Assembly (NCBI GenBank): GCA_035222895.1
Contig: JAVYIG010000318.1
Location: 434,001-498,000 of the forward strand
Direction of reading: 5' to 3'
DNA: 64,000 nucleotides
Origin: Strongylocentrotus droebachiensis
Lineage: Eukaryota > Echinodermata > Echinoidea > Camarodonta > Strongylocentrotidae
Numbering within the stretch: position 1 is the first letter of the stretch; every line of letters starts with the position of its first letter. A program made the position numbers and the translations under genes. Of the stretch, positions 60,601-64,000 are shown piece after piece. The notes below the pieces were generated by a model. That model saw nothing but the letters and a program-made list of their open reading frames with translations, ran no database searches and was not told where the DNA came from.

Positions 60601-62160
60601 TTTCTGTCTAGCTTTTTAGCAGCTATGCAGGCTTGATGCAGGCTATAAGCAGGCCTGCCTTTTCGGTAAGGGTTCGCGTATGCTTTATGGTATTACGCAC
60701 ATGCACGATACCATAAATTACGAGAAGCTTGCATAATTTTAGACTGATAGCTTCAGTTTGAGTTGCAAAGCTATAGCGCGGAGACGGTACTGAGCGACGA
60801 CGTCGACGTCGACATCGAAGCCCTAAACGGAGGCTTCCCGATGTCGGACGTGATCCAAATTCAGGTGGTAAATGCAATATAGACTAGAGTAGCGGCTCCG
60901 GTGTGCGGCCGTCCAGTGGGAATTGCCGATTTTATTTTTGATGCAATTACTCACAGAATACTTCAATACCGTCAATAGAGAGTTCATATATTTAGTTATT
61001 AAATAGAAGGCACAAATAACGTAACTGACCCACAGCGTGGTCAGTACTGTCCACTTTAGAAGACGTAAAAGTTGCCCGGTTTGCGGCCGTGCGTAACCGG
61101 TTTGCGGCACGCGTACGTCACAAAGCTTTATGCGCTACGTCACGATCAAAGCATATACCAAATTACTACGGATAACCCAAATTCTCATGTTTATCTGTTG
61201 CTACGGTAAATTTTACAAGTTTTAAACAATTTCACCTTTTTACTGAATGGATCATCCCATACGGGGGTACGTACTACTAGAAACTATCGGGTCACAGCGG
61301 GTACACACATCAGCACACATACCATCATACACGATCCCGCATGTTATGTGTGTATTAACACCCCCCGCCGCAAACCAGAAAATCACGTAATTACGTGCCA
61401 GTTTGCGGCCACCCCATGCAACTGGCCATGCGGTGGCACAATCAAAATATCTGCGATAGGAGACAGACCACAGCCATCATACTTCCACAAAAACATCAAA
61501 TTTCACCTCCAATCGGACAAATATCGGACAAATAGAGCTACAATATTGATCTAGTCATGCCTCGATCTCTTAACTTAAAAGTAAGCACCTGCTGGAATTT
61601 TCATCGCCGACTGGTGCCGTAGATTTCCGACATCGCTGACGGATACTCCGTTCCGACAGGAGCATCTGCTACGGACGTTTTCGGCAGCGCAGAACTTACC
61701 GGGGAATCCACGGTAGGCTTCAATGATTATTATCGAGTCATTTTGATTTTATTTTGAAAAGTGATACCCCTGGCCGCAAACCGGGCTATGCCGCAAACCG
61801 GAGACTCTACTCTAGATTGTCTCTAGATCTATGATTATGATTAAAATTAGGAAAAAATTGGGCTAAAATTCCTTTGCTAAGAATGGATATGAAACTGCTA
61901 AAAAATGGATACGAAACTACAGTAGCGCCCAAGTTTCTTCCTTGTTTTCCCATTTTTTTTCAAATGGTCTCCTTTAGGATCCCCGGCCCGAGTCTCCGAC
62001 TTTCGAAATAAGAAAGAGTTTGTCCGAAACGACATGACATCATTTTGAAGGGATGGGACAACGTCAAAGCAGAGCTGCAACCGAAATTGAAGACAAGTCG
62101 ACATAGACGTAAATTACGAGCTACTCACCTGTTTTTTTCATTAGAGAATAATGTAGACAT
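36612..62160 (-). CDS. 12-exon gene for a Ser/Pro-rich protein, PROSER3-like (928 aa)
   Basis: Coding exons in transcript order: 62129-62160, 54882-54969, 54302-54462, 53341-53492, 52933-52993, 46126-46510, 45491-45570, 44702-44829, 43282-43496, 41183-42325, 38184-38349, 36612-36787. All have GT/AG borders and phases that join, totalling 2,787 nt. Conserved-looking blocks are NPFYDVPEPRAFYHPTLP (about 12-30), SLSPERLKFHLKANEDLR (about 41-60), LIGRFRYGTPQSREER and DFWWLS (about 165-205), EDILQQWRMRRRMEQAKE (about 387-405) and a C-terminal DDEMLEVLRKQREECIRQL helix. The 381-residue exon 10 is polar and low in complexity. The FRxGxPQSREER, ExDILxQWRxRRxxEQ and SDRTILSDPAVSSDG blocks recall vertebrate PROSER3, from memory and not searched; the role is unknown. 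The gene is much expanded by insertions in introns 2 and 6. Confidence 0.8.
38350..41182 (-). other. Intron 10 of the PROSER3-like gene
   Basis: AT-rich, with a strong pyrimidine tract (T-runs split by C) directly before the exon 11 acceptor at 38350-38352. The only mobile-element trace is a plus-strand LINE end near 40620-40920. No other exon is needed, since the phases of exons 10 and 11 join directly. Confidence 0.5.
40600..40930 (+). mobile_element. LINE 3'-end fragment
   Basis: The translated plus strand gives WNSLPDDIKQ followed, after one stop, by NTLKLFKYVYKGYL. This matches the C-terminal tail common to CR1/Jockey-group reverse transcriptases (W-N-x-L-P-x-x-I ... F-K-x-x-x-K). The rest of the element is gone. 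Confidence 0.45.
46535..47575 (+). mobile_element. 5'-truncated CR1/Jockey-like LINE
   Basis: The fragment begins just past the catalytic part of reverse transcriptase with LNTSKSNFIYF, then SFLGVIIDQNLTW, LYYTMVLPYLMYCNVVWG and, after one frameshift near 46930, FRHTGPKIWNSLPRVIRDTT. These are the late RT and thumb blocks of CR1/Jockey-group elements. The 3' end is AATAAAACTTGAACTTGAACT, the short-repeat tail of such LINEs. It sits in intron 6, opposite to the host gene. Confidence 0.8.
47941..48716. mobile_element. Insertion 1 in the LINE, with flanking CTCGACTTG repeat
   Basis: CTCGACTTG occurs at the left junction (about 47930) and again at about 48719, consistent with a target-site duplication. 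The insert contains a SINE in its left part and an AT-rich segment with an AATAAA-like end on the right. Confidence 0.55.
47955..48241 (+). mobile_element. tRNA-derived SINE with a LINE-like tail
   Basis: The head GTTGTGGTCGAGTGGATACG carries an A box (TGGTCGAGTGG), and GGTTCGAGTCCCGCCGC carries a B box, as in a Ser/Leu-type tRNA. The body then runs to GAAGCGCTTAGAGACTTATG and GCGCTATATAAAAGC with a (TTA)n-like end, the tail type that many marine-invertebrate SINEs share with a partner LINE. Confidence 0.8.
49571..50611 (+). mobile_element. Insertion 2: endonuclease-to-linker part of a second LINE
   Basis: Translated blocks include RHGGGVALYVRRDINYRGL and CVLYRPPNVPVEYFDTFSC, typical of the LINE endonuclease, then WKTYKHYRNLVNRMVNQQKK and NEIIDSGEVTNIFSNYFIS, typical of the pre-RT linker. 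It has several stops, and the RT itself is absent. Confidence 0.7.
50886..51773 (+). mobile_element. Insertion 3: 3' end of a LINE with an (AAT)n tail
   Basis: It splits the host LINE between GVTLT and SDLRWN. It contains NPRYSTDLKFRHLFARTERL and SFLRLLDTLPRHI, the C-terminal tail of a LINE RT, then an AT-rich 3' UTR and AATAATAATAATAATAA just before the host LINE resumes. A poly-A-like end (TTTAAATAAACTTGATTAC) near 51550 suggests two stacked pieces. Confidence 0.6.
51921..52253 (+). mobile_element. Insertion 4: LINE 3' end with an (ATCT)n tail
   Basis: It separates LVRP from VEYL of the host LINE. It ends with CGGCCTTGTAGGCCG, CAATAAAACC and (ATCT)n at about 52229-52252. A related LINE tail seems to lie at 22330-22720. 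Confidence 0.6.
54060..54262 (-). mobile_element. C-terminal LINE fragment in intron 3
   Basis: The minus-strand translation gives GQLKRPCRPCKTWEETLEEI, then DAKDQDAWRRAIEKK and a stop. This fits the R-P-x-K-T-W ... D-A-x-D-R-x-x-W-R-x-x-I ending of many LINE reverse transcriptase ORFs. No larger part of the element is seen. Confidence 0.55.
55658..55712 (-). repeat. CCCCTCC-type tract, G-rich on the transcribed RNA
   Basis: Runs of C4-C5 separated by T, for about 50 bp. The minus strand (sense for the host gene) therefore reads as many G4-G5 runs one base apart and could form G-quadruplexes in intron 2. Confidence 0.7.
56412..57843. mobile_element. Nested DNA element, PIF/Harbinger-like, 1.43 kb
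   Basis: The ends GGGTGCGTTCAATCGA and, inverted, TCGATTAAACGCACCC are flanked by TAA on both sides (56409-56411 and 57844-57846), the 3-bp target type of PIF/Harbinger. Further inside, CTAGAATCAC is also inverted. The middle is a minisatellite, and no transposase is present. Confidence 0.75.
56655..57520. repeat. Minisatellite of AAAGAATAACATAAG units
   Basis: About 870 bp of imperfect repeats combine AACAAAGAATAACATAAG with GAAAGTGATAGAA or GGAAGACAGAAAGAG. Larger periods are visible where whole blocks recur. The minus strand stays open over long stretches only because the units contain few stop triplets. Confidence 0.85.
58137..58955. repeat. Two inverted arrays of AATTGG-containing repeats
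   Basis: The left arm (58175-58400) and right arm (58675-58955) each hold several copies of a roughly 40-bp unit built round TTTCAATTGGACCAATTGGCC plus ATTAGACTTTAATGGGA. The arms run in opposite directions around a roughly 270-bp unrelated spacer. Each unit is itself partly palindromic (CCAATTGG). Confidence 0.8.
59735..59812. repeat. Imperfect hairpin, 22-bp arms
   Basis: CTTCAGTCTCTCTAATCGTC at 59735 pairs with GATTATAGAGACTGAAG at 59796-59812, with a loop of about 34 nt. The surrounding 59720-60600 is otherwise unexplained unique sequence inside the 6-kb element. Confidence 0.55.
60887..61812. mobile_element. Nested DNA element, 0.93 kb, TA-flanked
   Basis: The ends GAGTAGCGGCTCCGGTGTGCGG and, inverted, CCGCAAACCGGAGACTCTACTC are flanked by TA (60885-60886 and 61813-61814). 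It interrupts the right arm of the 6-kb element; the left arm preserves the uninterrupted sequence. GTTTGCGGC recurs at least five times in both orientations near the ends. No transposase. Confidence 0.7.
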
Positions 62161-62656
62161 CTCTTCTTCCACTGCAGTACTGGAGATCTAATCTACAAAC
62201 ACTGGCTTTAGGCATCCATCTGACAAATATTTTGCAACGAACCGTCACTGTTCCAAATCTTATTTAGAAATACCGCTTCTGGAAATTGTTAGTCTAACGC
62301 CCTCTGCGGTCGCGCGCTCGCAAGTACAGAAACCAAATTTCAATTTTCACGGTTGCAGTCTGAGCATAGCATGAGCAGATAAAGGTCATTGCAGAACAAA
62401 TTTTGAAATACACGGAGACGTAATACTGGATGCGTGCTCATGAAAGTTATGTGATCATTATTCATTCATGCACATTTAGTGCACTCCATGATACACAGGG
62501 GGAAGTATTCTTTGAAAAGGGGAAACAAAGGCTATCTATATATCGCTGTAGGAGTGATTATTTCAAAATGTACAAAGTGGGACGTCTTCATGTTTTGAAG
62601 ATCTGTGGATATTCGGGGTCATTGCAGTGATGTGCTAACCGTAAACTGGTCTGTTA
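62161..62656 (-). promoter_or_regulatory. Presumed promoter and 5' UTR of the PROSER3-like gene
   Basis: It lies directly upstream of the start codon at 62160 (minus strand) and ends at a MITE. There is no clear TATA box; segment 62280-62345 is relatively GC-rich. The transcript start cannot be placed. Confidence 0.35.
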
Positions 62657-63334
62657 AGGCCCGGTCCCACTGCATTTACGGATGCAAAGAGGATGTAAAA
62701 CGTAAACAAATCTTGCCATCCGTTAGAAAACGCTATGCATCCGTTGTGTACTCATTGCATACGTGTTTCATACGCTCTATCCATCGAGCATCCGTCAACT
62801 GTGATTTCATCCGCGCAAAAAGTTTTGAGCTGCGCAAAACTTTTAGAACGGATGAACTTCCGCCGTGTACGATGTAAATCCGCGACAAATACGAGCAACA
62901 AACGTTCTATGTCCGTTATCATCCGTTAAACGTCCGCTGTATCCTCTCTGCATCCTCTGGGCATCCTCGCAACTCACATCCGCTGCAGCTGAAAACGGAA
63001 GGAGGGAGGAAAGATAAGGTACATGGAACGTCTATACATCGTTAGTAGCACGGAAATAGAAAGGATGTAAGCGTATGCATCTCGTATATAAAGTATTCAA
63101 AGCTGTCATCCACTTCTATCCGCTTTCATCCGCTAGGCTTCCGATGAACATCCGTTTAACATCCCCGCTATACTACCCACGTCCATTATTTTCCGTTCTG
63201 TTTTCGCAAATTTTCGCAAATTTTGTCCATTTCTGGAGCGGATGAAAACGGATGGAGCCACCCGCGAAATTTTGCTCGTCCGCTGTGTCCTTTATGCATA
63301 CGTTTTGTGTCCATCGGCCAGTGGGACCTGGCCA
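62657..63334 (-). mobile_element. MITE copy 2 (PIF/Harbinger-like), 678 bp
   Basis: The ends AGGCCCGGTCCCACTGC and, inverted, TGGCCAGGTCCCACTGG are flanked by TTA on both sides (62654-62656 and 63335-63337), the TWA target type. It is about 90% identical to the element at 4105-4787 and lies in the opposite orientation. CATCCGT/ACGGATG occurs throughout. Confidence 0.85.
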
Positions 63335-63337
63335 TTA

Positions 63338-64000
63338 GAGAGATTCGATCATACCATAGGATGACTAACCTTGTGATCTGTGACATGGGCCAAGGCATAG
63401 GTTTTGCATTGGGCATTATGGAAATTTGTCCAATTTGAACGACGATTTTTTTTTTTTTTTTTTTTTTTGAGGGCCAATGTTTATTCATGAGCAATGACGT
63501 CAAAATGTTCTCAATTACTGCATGGTAATTTGCTATCAACAAAATATTTTATGTATATTAGATCATTTGCATAAATCATGTATTCATTCCCACAATTTGA
63601 TCCTACGATATATCGACAATAATTTGTTTATGAACGCGCTTGTATAAACTGTGCAGCTTTAATTTTTTTTCTAACACGAACGATGAAACATTTTCTTTGA
63701 ATTGGCTTACCACGTATTACTACGAGATTCCAAAAGGAGTAGGTATCCTGTACATTGAATTTTGCTGTGTGCATGTGCAGGGGCGGCGATTTCTTATCAT
63801 GACCTGGGGGGGGGGCGGTTAAATGTGAGGAATGAGGGCCCAGTGAACGAGAGGGGCGAAGGTGCAAATGACCACCCCCTCAAAGGTTTTCGAACTTTTG
63901 TTGTATTAAAAAATACATTCCTTAGAAAAACTATAGTATAAAAACAAACAATATACTTGTTTACACTTCACTTTTACTTTGCCGGTAATTTTAGTGTGCA
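63338..64000. other. Right edge without a recognised gene
   Basis: It contains a T run of about 21 at 63448-63469 and, from about 63778, CAGGGGCGGCGATTTC...CCTGGGGGGGGGGCGG, which resembles the end of a small hAT-type or G-rich element. No supported exon. Confidence 0.35.

Larger units (their letters stand above)
56175..60670. repeat. Dispersed GCAGGCTAA/TTAGCCTGC motif within the 6-kb element
   Basis: Variants of GCAGG(C/T)TAA and its complement occur dozens of times in three patches: 56175-56411, 57847-58080 and 58965-59720, plus a few at 60610-60670. They often appear in the context TTTTAGCAGGTTAAATTTTAGCCTGCATTTTGCAAAA. They sit inside the inverted arms, where subterminal binding sites of a transposase would be expected. 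Confidence 0.7.
55882..61937. mobile_element. Six-kb long-TIR DNA element with an 8-bp target duplication
   Basis: The element is 55890-61929. The left end GGCGCTAATGTAGTTTCGTATC is matched in reverse at the right end (GGATACGAAACTACAGTAGCGCC). CAAGTTTC flanks it on both sides (55882-55889 and 61930-61937). The inverted arms extend to about 56175 on the left and back to about 60650 on the right, the right arm being split by an insertion at 60887-61812. An 8-bp duplication with long arms suits Mutator-like, Merlin or hAT-group elements; the ends do not settle which. No transposase ORF is recognised, so it is non-autonomous. It lies wholly in intron 2. Confidence 0.85.

Overview
The window looks like genomic DNA of a marine invertebrate, probably a deuterostome and possibly an echinoderm. 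The base composition is AT-rich, with short exons, phase-1 Ig-domain exons, many poly-C/poly-G tracts, tRNA-derived SINEs, CR1/Jockey-like LINE debris and numerous foldback DNA elements. The organism is inferred from style, not from a diagnostic gene.

Positions 1-33,271 (+ strand) hold a tandem cluster of four related immunoglobulin-superfamily receptor genes, called A to D here. A (1-4,062, entering from the left edge) has Ig exons and then a truncated FN3 exon that runs out near an inserted MITE. B (5,126-about 12,500) has a signal peptide and five Ig exons but carries in-frame stops, a damaged FN3 exon and a missing exon, so it reads as a pseudogene. C (14,201-20,169, 858 aa) and D (24,790-33,271, 727 aa) are open throughout. 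Their order is signal peptide, V-like Ig, two more Ig domains, FN3, a 21-nt microexon, an unrecognised four-cysteine juxtamembrane domain, a transmembrane helix and a tyrosine-rich tail. The C and D tails are unrelated in sequence. C carries YxNT (Grb2-type), YMDM (PI3K-type) and TxYxxI motifs; D carries an ITIM-like/ITSM-like pair 24 residues apart. The layout resembles innate-immune or recognition receptors. D also contains a tandem array of five truncated FN3 exon starts ahead of its full FN3 exon.

Positions 33,272-36,570 are intergenic, with two sets of tandem repeats behind gene D.

Positions 36,612-62,160 (- strand) hold one 12-exon gene whose phases all agree (2,787 nt CDS, 928 aa). 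It encodes a Ser/Pro-rich, largely disordered protein resembling PROSER3. Its introns are transposon traps. Intron 6 holds a LINE interrupted by four later insertions. Intron 2 holds a 6-kb long-TIR DNA element with an 8-bp target duplication, itself carrying two further DNA elements, a minisatellite, and an inverted array of AATTGG-containing repeats.

Positions 62,161-64,000 hold the presumed promoter of that gene and a second copy, in opposite orientation, of the MITE that sits behind gene A.
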